Of a DNA stretch of 64,000 nt, positions 1 to 11,020 are shown piece by piece. The position numbers and the translations under genes were made by a program. The notes beneath the pieces are model-generated. The model saw only the letters and a list, made by a program, of their open reading frames with translations, made no database searches and was not told the DNA's origin. Origin of the DNA: Cyrtodaria siliqua (taxonomy: Eukaryota; Mollusca; Bivalvia; Adapedonta; Hiatellidae); contig JAWPHD010000134.1 in NCBI GenBank assembly GCA_037043455.1, positions 558,001-622,000 of the forward strand, written 5' to 3'. The number at the start of each line of letters is the position of its first letter. Positions within the stretch are counted from its first letter, which is position 1.

Positions 1-205
1 ACCGCTCACGTCCTCTAGCCCCGGGTTGAGCAGAACTTAATATTCATAAAATCAACCGCACAAAATTTTAACCATCCCGAAGATGGCATGCATATGGCGG
101 TGGACATGGAGTTAGCCTTCTTTAATGTATTCCCCATGTCGTACGGCGTATGGTCCCAGTATCTAATAAAATGAAATGCCCCGAAGAGCGAAATAAACAT
201 TAGGG
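1..205. other. Unassigned segment with short minus-strand open frame
   Basis: This stretch is less AT-rich than what follows and is open on the minus strand (about 15-200, 61 codons). I recognise no domain or repeat family in the translation. It could be a relic exon or a dispersed repeat cut by the window edge. No splice sites or codon bias strong enough to call a gene are visible. Confidence 0.15.
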
Positions 206-316
206 AATTTAGTTGGGAGCAGCGGTTATGAAGCCTACAAGTTCATTTAGACTTTTCGCTATTTGTCAAGACTTCTATTCAAAAGATACTTTTTTATGTT
301 GCAATTAATATCGTTA

Positions 317-372
317 CAGTGTTTTATGTTGCAAGATCATGTTGCAGTGTTTTATGTTGCAAGATCATGTTG
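317..372. repeat. 28-bp tandem duplication
   Basis: Two exact adjacent copies of a 28-bp unit beginning cagtgttttatg occupy 317-344 and 345-372, with a degenerate partial copy just upstream. The remainder of 206-640 is AT-rich with no recognisable gene. Confidence 0.9.
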
Positions 373-639
373 CTTTCTCTGAATTATATATTTCAGTTGA
401 TGTCTTCATCTGGATCCACTTACCTAGTCAACAATTACTGGCGTGGCATGGACATTACGTGCACTTATATACTTGCTGGAACTTTTGGACTATAACTAGT
501 TGATGTGTTAAATGTTGTAGTGTTTAATTATCGGCGGGCAGCGAAGGTGTGAAAGGAAGGACATATACGTTTCAGTTTAACTTTATTCAGCTCCTGTATA
601 CCCAGAGACTGAATTGTAATCTAAACATAAATTATATAC

Positions 640-1307
640 AAATTTGCTGTCCGTACGAATTGCTAAAAAACATTTTAAATTGATTGAAGTCGGTGCACTT
701 GTAATTATGCTTGAATATCAACCGTGCTTTCAACACTTGCTTAAATGCTTATCAGAAAAGTTGCTTTCATAATGAACATTTTGTGTGGATTTCAGAAGAT
801 GTAGGTGATGAGCAATTATTTATTTCTATTTTTAAGCAGCGTTTTATAGATTGTGCCTTGCAAAATTGGCGTGGCGACTTAAACCAGTCAAGCAAAGCTA
901 TTCACTATCAACATTTTAAAACACATTTGGATGTTGAAAGGTATCTAACATTAAACATACCATTGAAATTTAAAATTGCACTGTCTAAACTTAGATGTTC
1001 AGCACATTCTCTTTTTGTTGAAACGGGCAGACACAATAATATCGCATATGAACATAGAATATGTATGTTATGTAACTCTCACGAAATAGAAGACGAAATG
1101 CATGTTGTTATGAAATGTTCGTATTATACGAACTTACGCAATCAATCCCTTTTCGAAGTCATAGGCGGTAACTTTAATAGTATTTATGTTTTCTACAATT
1201 TAATGAGTACAACAGATCCTTATAAGTTAACGCAACTTTCGAAATATGTGTATACAATGTTTAATAAGAGAAAACTTTTTTTCCAAGCTCACAACATTGG
1301 TACATGA
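640..1307 (+). pseudogene. LINE ORF2 C-terminal fragment (zinc-knuckle end)
   Basis: This is the carboxy-terminal end of a non-LTR retrotransposon polyprotein, the part downstream of the reverse transcriptase. The main frame (705-1307, about 200 codons, preceded by a stop and with no ATG at its start) ends at a TGA. It carries a CCHC-like finger of the form CMLC, then H, then C (residues about 118-136), matching the RT zinc-binding tail of many animal LINEs. A related stretch with residues IAKKHFKL lies upstream in another frame (about 640-710), so a frameshift lies near 705. No reverse-transcriptase motifs precede it, so the copy is 5'-truncated. It shares its layout with the fragment at 20593-20964: a similar finger and a similar AHSL motif before it. 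The LINE call is firm. I do not assign a clade. Confidence 0.75.
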
Positions 1308-1515
1308 ATAGAAACTCGATTGGTATATTTGTCAGTAGTTGTACTTTTTGTACTAGTCCACTGTACTATATATTTCAATGTTTGTTACTATATTTGTTTG
1401 TCTTTTTATCTACTTTTGTCACATTGCTGTATAGTTGTATAATATGCAATATGTTATTTGTATTATGGGCCAGAGGCCTAAATTACTCGGAATAAAATAT
1501 TGTCTATTGTCTATT
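1308..1515 (+). mobile_element. LINE 3' untranslated tail
   Basis: AT-rich sequence directly downstream of the LINE stop codon. It ends in gggccagaggcctaaatt, an AATAAA signal at 1491-1496 and a short repeated tattgtct tail. A gggcc/ggcct-like block before AATAAA is also seen, in reverse, near 63.74 and 63.9 kb, suggesting related elements. Confidence 0.6.
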
Positions 1516-2204
1516 TAATTTGGTGCACATGTATTTATGTCCTTAATATTGTAATATTCAATTTGCTTTATTGCTTAATGCTTTCTGCTGTAAGGGCTTG
1601 CCATAATGGTCTTTTGTGCTTACCGGCAGCCCAATTGTTAAACATTCAATCCATGCCACGCCCAATATTTGCCAAATCTATTAAAGTTTAAAAAAAATAT
1701 TTTTATGTGTTGTTATTACAGTGCTCTCCAATAACTGATACTATGGGATATCTGACCATGACAGTGTCATACTGTATAGTTAGCTTGAACTATTTGAAAA
1801 CTATCTGAGAGCTTTATTTTAGAACTTGACAATATTTTAGAACTTAAATAGTTTGTTGAGACTATTGGACTTGAGATAAATTTAGAAAAGTGAGTAGCAT
1901 ATAACACGAATCAATACGCCAATAACAATCATAAAAATTCATACAATCTTTAATCTTAGCTATAAGAACAGCTCAAAACCATTTGCTTACTGATGTTTTC
2001 GCCATTTAGTACGCTGTACTTTGCTTATATATCTCATAGGGCTGCAAATAAATGTGGTTCCTATATTCACTGGACTCCATGGAACCGAAATTGTGATAGT
2101 TCGTAAAATGTGCAATGCCCCATTTTATATTGAACTTGACTTAAAGCACCATCAACTGTTTTTTCTTTTTCTTTTAAAAACAATATCAACCCTGATCAAA
2201 TTTT
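1516..2204. other. AT-rich stretch, nothing recognised
   Basis: No ORF with family resemblance, no tandem repeat and no strong inverted repeat was found by eye. Short open frames here look random. Confidence 0.5.
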
Positions 2205-2205
2205 T

Positions 2206-2405
2206 TGTGCGTGTGTGTGTGTGTAGTGTGTGTGTGTGTGTGTGTGTGTGTGGAGGGGGTATACGTGTGTGTGCGTGCGTGAGTGCGTGTGTGGGGGTGA
2301 TTACAAGTATGCGTGTGTGTGCGCGCGTGCGTGTGTGCGTGCGTGTGCATGTGTGTTTGTGTGCGTGTGTTTGCGACGAAGTGTGGGGTAGGGGTGGGGT
2401 GGGTG
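2206..2405. repeat. (GT)n-rich microsatellite
   Basis: About 200 bp of interrupted GT/GC dinucleotides with purine-rich interruptions, ending in a G-rich stretch. Open frames on both strands across it (poly-Val/Cys on plus, poly-His/Thr on minus) are by-products of the repeat. Confidence 0.95.
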
Positions 2406-2409
2406 AACG

Positions 2410-3010
2410 GCGTGTTAAACCATTTCTCAGACACCATACGCTGTAGATCTTTCAAATTTCACTCATGTTAACATCTGTTTACATCATGCTCCTACCAAAA
2501 GTAGGTCATTATAAATGACCTTCAACTATATTGTGCACAATCTTTTTAAATGAGAAGTAAGATACAATTTATATATTTTACATCTGTATATTTATTTCTA
2601 ATCAATTTGCAGCGATTTTCTTTGATTTAAAATATATTTTGTCAATATGCCATATAAGGTAAAAAGGCGTGATGACGTCATATTTCCAAGATGGCCGCCT
2701 CCATTTATGTTCTTTGCAAATTTGTAATAGGTCATATCTCCTTTGTTTTTCAAGGAATTTTGATAATTTTTTCATTTTTTTTTCAAGTCTTTTTTGAAAA
2801 TAGTGCATCTTTAAGCGACCATGACATCGTCCAAATAGATGTAAATGTCACTGACAAACTAAAACCTCAGAAACCCAGACAGATATCATTATACAAACGG
2901 GCGGATCTAGTCTATGATACTTGATTATCATCAGGATATGTTAAAATCCCAACAAATATTACACATTCAACACCGAGGATCTCTTGAATGACTTCGCAAA
3001 CACACTAGAT
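2410..3010. other. Unassigned AT-rich segment
   Basis: Contains a motif ccaagatggccgcc (about 2686-2699) that recurs in similar form near 11527 and 23263, so it probably belongs to dispersed repeats. The open frame at 2691-2924 has no recognisable domain. Its last part may be degraded LINE sequence leading into the fragment at 3020. Confidence 0.3.
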
Positions 3011-3019
3011 GTTTACATT

Positions 3020-3551
3020 TAAGACGATCTACGTGGAACACACATATAGACAGAATCACCAAAAAAGCAAATCAAACATTAGGATTCTTTCGCAGAAACA
3101 TCAAAGTACACTTAGAACCACCTATGTCTATGGCCTACAAAACGTTAGTCCGATCGCAACTCGAGTACTGCTCCACTGTCTGGTCGCCCCACAATGAATG
3201 CTACATAAACCAGTTCGAAGATGTCCAACGCAAGGCAGCTCGCTCGGCAAAGCACAGAGATGCTCCACTCCTTGAAATGGAGAAGATTTGACCAGCGACG
3301 TATATATAGCAGGCTCTCCCTCTACTACAAGATCTCCAACAGTCTTGTATATTCCAATGACGAACAGACGATCTAGACACCTACACCCACTTCAATTTAG
3401 AGTAATAGGCACGACATCCGGCTATTATACGTACTCATACTTCCCCAGAACAACAGTTCACTGGAATTACCTTCCCCCAGATATCCCCATCCTACCCAAT
3501 ATAGAGCTGTTCAACTCTGCAGTTAGCATAGTGGAACATGCCTCGCCATAA
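3020..3551 (+). pseudogene. CR1/L2-like LINE reverse transcriptase, C-terminal relic
   Basis: Translation from about 3028 gives the thumb and C-terminal region of a CR1/L2-type reverse transcriptase. Visible blocks are WNTHIDRITKKANQTLGF, then YKTLVRSQLEYCSTVW (about 3132-3183), then VQRKAAR. A frameshift and stop near 3285-3310 break the frame, which resumes as RHLHPLQFRVIGTTSGY and WNYLPPDIPILPN to a TAA at 3549-3551. These blocks are characteristic of this LINE group in molluscs and other animals. The catalytic YxDD region is absent, so this is a 5'-truncated dead copy. Family membership is recalled from general knowledge and was not searched. Confidence 0.8.
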
Positions 3552-3753
3552 GTAGCCTCAGAGTTGTTTTTATTTTTAAACTTTACTAAAATAAATCATA
3601 CTTTATTTCTACTAACACGTCTATGTCAGATAGACGCGCGCCATTCCTAGGTCCCCAGCAGGGTTTTGGAATTAACGGAAGAAAGACAGATAACTTTCCC
3701 ACTAGAAACAAAGGTTGGAGACGAATGCCGAATGACCATTACAGTTTCCCCAT
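3552..3753 (+). mobile_element. Probable CR1-like 3' UTR remnant
   Basis: Follows the stop of the CR1-like fragment and contains aataaa near 3590. No clear terminal microsatellite is visible, so the 3' boundary is uncertain. It stops being alignable to anything where the foldback element begins near 3754. Confidence 0.4.
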
Positions 3754-4402
3754 CAAGGTACAAAATCAGCTCGGATCTGAGCCAGAGATAAAATCATGAT
3801 ACAGTTACAATCTCCCCAGGTAGCAGCCCCTTAATGACCCCTAATAAAGTGACTGAAATTAAGAGAAAACAAAAGAGAAATATTGAAAATAAAATGCATT
3901 TACTCTGACAACTGTAAGGGCTGCATGGACTTAGATATACCTCCTCCAAAAATGGCCACAAAACACTTATAGTGTTTAATTATTAACAAACATTACCCCA
4001 TTCAAACAAGACAAACATATGCAAAGTTATGATACCGTTCCAAGATCTAGCTTTTCTGATCTTCAGGAGAGCGTTTCATGGTCATAGACCTCTTGTTAAT
4101 TTACGGATATGTATGTATATATGAATTATTGACCCTTAATTTATTTTGTGTGAGTGTATATCATTGAAACTGATTTCTGCATCAAGTGCAGTGTTATTTC
4201 ATGATTTGTCCACTTATCCTAAATCTTACTTGCACAGTGGGTCTCCCAGAGTGGGTCTCTCAGAGAGACCAGATGTTTCACATTAGCACTGACCACTTTT
4301 TATTGCAGTCAATTTGTTAAGGGTCATTAAAGGGCTGCTACCTGGGGAGATTATAACTGCATCATGATTTTATCTCTGGCTCAGATCTGATTGTGTACGT
4401 AG
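3754..4402. mobile_element. Foldback / long-TIR element (~650 bp)
   Basis: About 105-bp imperfect inverted repeats at 3754-3863 and 4296-4402 share blocks such as gagccagagataaaatcatg and tctccccaggtagcagcc, one being the reverse complement of the other with scattered mismatches. The 430-bp interior has no coding capacity. This fits a non-autonomous DNA transposon or foldback element. No target duplication is obvious. Confidence 0.7.
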
Positions 4403-4909
4403 GACTGATTAGAAACAATGCCACAGATCAAATTATCACAGAGGGAGTGGCCGGGCTTGATGATGGAACTCGCGATAACTCTACCAGCATGATATCTGCA
4501 ACATACTTATTGTGACTAGAAGATACTGGTTATGTGTTTCTTTTCTTCACTATACTCTTCAAAAAGGCTTACACTGGTGTCTAATATAGAAACCACGTTT
4601 AATCGATTAATGATCGATCATCGGTCGGTTAAACATTATGATGACGGTAATGAATTTTCATCAGATTTCCAACACTAGCTTTATCTACTTAAAAGACTGT
4701 CACATTGGACTAATTTAATAACAATGTACAACAAAACACTCTTAGCTAAACTACTTATTAAAATACTTTATATATTGACCATTCAGCAGAAACCGATGAA
4801 ATGCCTCATGTACTTAAACCAATCTTGAACGCAGACGAGGAAAGGTTTGTTTATTTTCTCTCATTAAATATGTTTTCGTTTCTGTGAATAAAAGTGGTCA
4901 CAGGTTACA
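4403..4909. other. No gene recognised
   Basis: AT-rich sequence with no convincing ORF. A local GATCGATCATCGG-like stretch near 4610 is the only notable motif and I assign it no role. Confidence 0.4.
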
Positions 4910-5035
4910 GACGCCGGGCGAAAAGACGACATGCGAAAAGACGAAAAAACGCCGGGCGAAATAACGCCACACGAAAAGACGCCGGGCGAAAAGACGCCAC
5001 GTGAAAAGACGCCATGCGAAAAGAAGCCTCGGTAA
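4910..5035 (+). repeat. Degenerate tandem 'cgaaaagacgcc' repeat, block 1
   Basis: Several imperfect 11-24 bp units built from cgaaaagacg and gccgggcgaaataacg. It is GC-rich against its surroundings and is the same family as the blocks at 5437-5755. Confidence 0.85.
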
Positions 5036-5045
5036 CCCGGCCCGC

Positions 5046-5436
5046 TTCTGATTTCTTCGTTACGCTATGCTACACGGATCCAGAACCAAGGCCTGGGGAA
5101 AATAGGACGTTTAAAATCGCCCTCTCGTTTTGGGCGATTTTGGAGAGATTTTGAGAGATTCAACGAGACTTTCACCTTTTTAAGTTAATTTAATAATAAT
5201 TTCTTATTTTTAACTTATGAGAAGCAGCAATTGACGTTAAAAAGTTAACTGATGCATTAACAATTGACGTTGTTCGTCTATTTACAACATGACGTCACGC
5301 AAACATCGACTTTATGCGCGTGAAAAAAACGCGCGAATAAATTGTGCTAATCGCTAGTGGGCGCTTTAATTGGCCTAATCTGCCCAGACCGATATCTGCA
5401 AGTAAGACATATGCATGATACGGTCTAGCTGGCCGA
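5046..5436. other. Spacer between cgaaaagacg blocks
   Basis: No ORF of note. It contains short inverted repeats around gttaactgatgc/gcattaac and a CpG-containing stretch near 5310-5340. I see no gene. Confidence 0.3.
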
Positions 5437-5755
5437 GACTATGCGAAAAGACGAAAAAACGCCGAGCGAAAAGACGCCGGGCGAAATAACGAAAAAACGC
5501 CGGGCGAAATAACGAAAAAAACTTCACACGAAATAACGAAAATTTAAATGTATAAAACGTCGTCTTTTCGCGTGCCGGTTTCTCGTCTTTTCGTTTTTTC
5601 GCTCGGCGTTTTGTCTATTTGTCGTCTTTTCGCTCTGCGTTTTTTCGTTATTTCGCCGGGCGTTTTTTCGTCTTTTCGTTATTTCGCCCGGCGTCTTTTC
5701 GCCCGGCGTATTTTCGCTCGGCGTTATTTCGCGGCGAAATAACGAAAAGACGAGA
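5437..5755. repeat. cgaaaagacg repeats in direct then inverted orientation
   Basis: Direct units (cgaaaagacg, gggcgaaataacg) fill about 5437-5545. From about 5555 to 5735 the reverse complement units (cgtcttttcg, cgttatttcgcccggcg) follow, and the last 20 bp (5736-5755) return to direct orientation. The block can fold into a large imperfect cruciform. Open frames on both strands here follow from the repeat. Confidence 0.85.
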
Positions 5756-5765
5756 CGGCACATAT

Positions 5766-7027
5766 CAGCCACCATAGAAACACGCTCGCCCTACTGATTC
5801 AGGTCAGTTCTGACACAATATCTGTCATTCAATTGTTAGTAATTGCGTTATTCAAACCCCCTTACACACATACATGTAAATAAGTGTAATATTTGTATCG
5901 TATACTATCTTCAATGACTTACTTTTTTGAGGCGCAGACATTTGCTTACTGCATTTTCACACATAAGCATCATGGGTACAGTTTCCAGTGTGTTTTTCTT
6001 TTTTCTTTTTTCATTTACAAAACTCTTTTGGAAAAACACCCAACGGGTGGTCGAAAAAAAAAGAAAAAAGTTGCAACATATAGATTCGCATAAAAGTTTG
6101 TTCGTTGCTACATGTATTATTTTTTTTGCTGTTGTCATTCAGTCATCAAATAAATTATGTTATAATTTACTTGTTTTCTTGTTATTCTGTACTGAATTAC
6201 AATATGATTTAAAGGTGATAGTTTTCCCTATAAATTGTAATGTTTCAGTTTCCAAACAAATGAAAGTACTCTATGATTCATTGTCAACTTTTTGAAATAA
6301 ATTTCTTGAGGTATATCATTTATCAACTGGAAAAAATTGTTTAAAAACATGTAACTTAATCAAATCTACACAAAGGAATGCATTTTGGAGTTGGCTTCAA
6401 TCATGAATCCATTGTCCAAATCCAGCTTCCATTTCACTGCACAATTTAGCATTTGTTCATAAACTTTCATATCCTGGAAGAAGTTGCTTGAATACAGTTT
6501 GTAGGTAGCATGTCTGACATCAACTTCTACTCTTCTGCATTCCGAAGGTTAACAGGCACTCCTTACACATAGATAGAAGACAGAATGATGGATAGAAGAA
6601 AGAACAAAAAAATAGTACATGTATATGTATTGATTCATCTATATATCCGCTTTTCTTTCTATCAATTTGAAAGGCGGGTCTGTGAAAAGGATTCTGAAAC
6701 TTAAACATAAACAGGTGCTTTTTCAGCGTACGGCCTATATGCACACTATTTTTTTCCGTTCTTATAACTTAAACACAAATATAAGATTGTTTCGATAATG
6801 TTACACTATACTCGGTTAAAAAAGAAATGGAACAATGGTAATAAAGGCATACTGCATTGATTTTCTTAGCCTATATTTCTTTTTAATAAGAAATAATTAT
6901 ACGTCCAACTTTATAATAATATTCCTTTACCAATCAATGAAAGGAATAGTTTCCTCGCTGACCATTTTGTGAAAGCATGTCATTTTTACATTAAAATTGC
7001 ATGAAGTGGCCTTACAATTTACTCCTG
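5766..7027. other. No gene recognised
   Basis: AT-rich. Open frames of 60-120 codons at 5893-6295 and 6520-6744 have low-complexity, hydrophobic or Lys-rich translations and no recognisable domain. I treat them as chance frames. Confidence 0.4.
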
Positions 7028-7109
7028 GTTACACAGGCCCCACCCACACTCACCCACCACCTGTGATAGTTACACAGGCCCCACCCACACCCACCCACTA
7101 CCTGTGATA
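7028..7109. repeat. 41-bp tandem duplication
   Basis: Two adjacent copies (7028-7068, 7069-7109) of a CCCACCCAC-rich unit flanked by gttacacagg and cctgtgatag. They differ at two positions. Confidence 0.9.
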
Positions 7110-10010
7110 GTTGCATAAGAGTGCTAGCACGGTATGCTTGAAAGTTGAGACTAGATTTGTTCACCATTTCAGGGTTACATTTGGGACCGGTTTGTGAAAT
7201 TTATAATAGCGCCGGATGTGCAGATAACTCTACCAGATAACATGTGTCGCAGAATTTCTAATTATGTACAGAAGAACTACTATTGGTGTTTCTCTGGATT
7301 CTCCGGATACGCTCCTCCACCCCACACCCTTGTACTTGTTACGTTGTACACGGTTACATAGACTATTTTGCAAAAAAATTCTGGTAAACCATGTGCCATC
7401 ACCTAGCCACGCAGAGCTAATTAAGGCATGAAGAACTTAAAGTGGCCACATTCTCTACCCTGGTAGGGAGAGATTGGAGGTTTGTCAGCTATATAGGGCT
7501 GGCAGTTAGAGTGAATGACTCAATAGTACCTGTAAACAACTCTCACTGGATGCAGAGTTTGCAGACGACATGAAAATGTACTTTATACAAATCAGCTAGG
7601 AGTAAAGTTTTCAATCTAATGACTCCAAACTTCTTGTATATAATTTCTGTTTATTTTATTGGAACTTGCTCCTTTATTTTCGTCTAATATCCACTACACT
7701 GAGTATAATATAAAAAAGAATTGCGATGAACAGACTAAACAGAGCTTCAGACTTTCATGACATAAGTTATCAGTGTTGAATGAAAATTAATTACCAATTA
7801 TAGTTGATCTGTATATACTGCAGTACACAATATTGGACATGTATGCTATGATGACATTGTGTTGGGAATAATCATTCAAAAATAAGGCATTACTGTACAA
7901 ATTATTGTTTAAAGAATGGCTGGACATGATGGAGATAATAAGATAAAGGATTACATCGTATATAGTTATGACTAAGGAAATACATCACCGAGCCTTCAAT
8001 TTTCATGGCTGGGATATAGAAGTGCATGGTGATGTTTCTGATTCTGATGTGAAAATGGTAGGGATGATTTGTTATATGGAACACCATTGTCTCAGATACA
8101 AACATCCCATCTTAGAGTACTGCTATGGAGGTTTACTCACAATTATAACTACTGCCTATCTCTAAGTAGCTAAGCCAGAACGCTGAGCGTTGTCTGCTGT
8201 AAACACCACCACGTGTATTTGTGTACACTTCTCAGTACATAACCCCACATGCTCCTACTCTTTATTTTCAAATTTCTGTCAGTTGGGTTTAAAAATAAAT
8301 TTGAAACTAGGAATAAGAAATACTTTTTCACAAATATGTTTTTACCAACACAATTGTTTAACATCAGTTTACTTCTGTGCCAAATATAGATTTTTTGTAT
8401 GAGGTGGAATTTTCAATATTTTGAAAAACGTCTCCCTGATTTAACCATGTATACATTTAAAAAAAAAACCCGCCCCAGCTCAATCTAGTGGCTTTTATAC
8501 GGCTACTGGGCCTTTAAAAAGCCTTTGGTATTTTTTATTGACTGGTAAGTGAATATTATTGTTGTTTTACGTGAATTTTTCTTATTAAAAGAAATATAGT
8601 TTAAAAAAATCCATACAGTTTTGCTTATTTTATAACCAGTTATTACTCTTAGTACGTTTCTTTTCTTTTTCTAACGAGTACATTTCAATTAGACACGTTT
8701 GTTTCTCGTCCGAAATTATGTACTATCCGATTTATTATGACAAAATATCGCCAATATTCGGTCAAAACATCATCACTTACGTGCTTTTTTTCATGCATCT
8801 CCGTGTTTCTAATGCCAAAATGCGAAGAATAATCAAAACACAACTCTAATTTAAGGATAAGGTAACTGTCGATCATTTTCATCGCCGTTAAAGATGTGAC
8901 AAACCGGGCGAGGTTCAAACTTCCGTTTAGTTTACTTCGAAGAAAGCACAGGAATTTGACCTATTGTAAACACACGTACTATAGATTCACGTTTACTATC
9001 CCCTAGCATATTCTATTTTATAATATTATACGCTAGGACAGTAACAAACGCAAATCTATATGTGGGATACTGTGTTTTTTCAGAGTGACGTCATCATCCC
9101 AGAAGGCTGGGGCGTGTATAACACGGCGTCACCACATATGATTCGTCCTTGGTTGGATTTTGTTTTCGTTCCGCTCGCTAATGCTCGGTGAGATTTAAAA
9201 CCAAAATATGGGGAAAATATTTTTAATTTTTTTTTCCACTTTGCTCGAATACTGACTCGCCGGTTTTGTAAACCGAAAAAAAAGGTGTGGCCTCATAAAA
9301 GTATAAATTCTGTTGTGCATCATAATTATGGTACATTAAGCGATTTATTTCATTTCGGACATAATCAATGCGCGGACTCAATTTCGATACATGATCAGAA
9401 ACAAACTAAAATGTCTCGGTAAACAACTGGTGCAGTAACACATGCTGATGTATATCAGAGAATCGTTGAATGAATTTCTCGCACGGAGCATTTTCATATA
9501 ATTCCAGCCTTGTTATAAATAATAATTAAAATGAAATGGGCACTGCCTAGATGACGAGCAAAGAACTTGTTTAAATTATGACTATGATTGAAATAAGACC
9601 ACATTAAACTGTCCATTGACACATTTCGTCATTTACCAAGGACTTACTACTTACTAGTCACATTCATAACTAACACCATTCTACTAATAAGTTTTGATGA
9701 GTGTTGGCGTGAAACAAAAAAAAGCTTGATATTACAATTTTATGTGTGCAGATGGACTTGACTCGAGGAGAGATGAAGTGGAGCAGACTCCGGGCTTCCC
9801 CAAACCCCGCCAAAATCCGGCAACCATAGTTTTAACCTTTGCATTTTTTTAAAGTGTGGTTGCGGCGCGTCCAGTATTCTTCATCAATAGAATTAAGGAC
9901 CTAAATATTCTGAAAATGCACCATAATTCACCAAATGCTATGTAGGAAACCAAACATTTGTCCGCACAAAAGTTCACGCTCCAATGGATCCACACCTATT
10001 ACTAGATTAT
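7110..10010. other. Long stretch without recognisable gene
   Basis: No ORF above about 80 codons has a recognisable translation. There is a perfect TGACGTCA (CRE-like) palindrome near 9087 in a locally GC-richer patch (9080-9150). That could mark an old promoter, but no exon follows that I can support. A poly-A run precedes cccgccccagctc near 8461. Confidence 0.4.
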
Positions 10011-10072
10011 CTTTTACAGTTTTAGGTATAATTAAGAGCTGTACTCTTCAATTATACCTAAAACTGTAAAAG
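10011..10072. repeat. Near-perfect hairpin (28-bp stem)
   Basis: The 23-nt arm at 10011-10033 (cttttacagttttaggtata and att) is an exact reverse complement of 10050-10072. Five further pairs (aagag/ctctt) extend the stem across a single bulged base, leaving a 5-nt loop ctgta. It could be a tiny MITE remnant or a small-RNA hairpin. No flanking duplication was identified. Confidence 0.9.
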
Positions 10073-10735
10073 TTTAAATGAGAGGTATTATAAAGGGTTT
10101 TCATCTCAAGAGGTTTGTTTTTTAATATCAGTTGTGTCCACCACTTCTACATGCATTTACTTACCTTTGGTTTAAACATATTTTATTTCAACATTGTTTA
10201 CATCATATATATATTGGTACAGTACATAATTAATAGGATTGGAATGAAAGTAAAATCTTATAGAGTATAAATCTTTGTACCTACCTTTGCTTGCTATATC
10301 ACTAGTGGAGAGAGACAGGAAATACTTCAAGTTTGAATGAGTTCAATGAAGACCATAAGGTTATGAATAGTATGTGCATGTGCATTTTTCTACTGGACTA
10401 TCTAAATCCTAAGAGATAGCTTTAAAAGTATTTTGCGTTTAATTTGGATTTATCATGAGTATCTGTCTAGCGATTTCCTTTGATTGGAAATACATCTTAT
10501 TTTTATCCATGGATATATGTCCATGGGTAAAAAAATAAATGTAAACGTAAGTATATAGGTCTAAACATTTTTTAGTCATATTAGGGCCCAAAATTTGGCA
10601 CAATCCGTTTTAAAAAAGTACGTTTGTTAACTCATTTTATTCCTCGAAAGCTGTATCAAAAAAACAGTTCAAAACTATTGATCGATCTTCGCAAAAAACT
10701 AAAAACTCGTAGTAGTTATAAGTTGTCTTTTCAGT
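10073..10735. other. No gene recognised
   Basis: AT-rich. Contains a short inverted repeat around tatccatggatatatgtccatggg near 10500. No coding signal. Confidence 0.35.
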
Positions 10736-10737
10736 GT

Positions 10738-10845
10738 GGCACGAAGCATTTTGGCGAGCCTAAGAAACTCGTCACCGAGGGCCGTGTTGTAAACGTATAC
10801 TACATTCGTACCATCTCGGTCAATACCGGCTCTTCCGGCCATTAA
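10738..10845 (+). other. Possible relic exon
   Basis: After a pyrimidine-rich acceptor-like gtcttttcag ending near 10733, the frame TGT GGC ACG AAG runs about 35 codons with more G/C at third positions than its surroundings, then stops at TAA just before a SINE. I do not recognise the protein. It may be a retroposed or truncated exon, or chance. Confidence 0.2.
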
Positions 10846-10849
10846 TACA

Positions 10850-11020
10850 GCGTCTCCGTGGCCGAGGGGTTAACGATGTTGATTTGTAAACCTTCTCGCC
10901 TTTCACCGCTGCCGGTTCGAATCCCATTGGAGCTCGATTTGTAAGTGAGTGAGGACGTGTCGATTCTTATATATAACCTTGCATGTGTTGAAAATGACGT
11001 AAAACACCATACAAACAAAC
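10850..11020 (+). mobile_element. tRNA-headed SINE
   Basis: The head resembles a tRNA with a class II-like variable arm. A-box-like TGGCCGAGGGG lies at 10859-10869 and B-box GGTTCGAATCC at 10914-10924, spaced as in a pol III promoter. The body ends in gaaaatgacgtaaaacacca followed by tacaaacaaac. A minus-strand relative at 19112-19202 shares the first 25 bp and the last 60 bp, which shows this is a dispersed unit and not a functional tRNA. Confidence 0.75.

Noticed and set aside
2206..2455. 141- and 89-codon frames over the GT tract
   Set aside because: Translations are dinucleotide artefacts (Val/Cys and His/Thr).
5893..6295. Overlapping 66-122 codon frames
   Set aside because: Low-complexity Phe/Lys-rich translations in AT-rich DNA with no family resemblance.
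9080..9150. Host promoter around a TGACGTCA palindrome
   Set aside because: A CRE-like word alone in a 3-kb gene-free stretch is weak; no exon, CpG island or TATA arrangement supports it.
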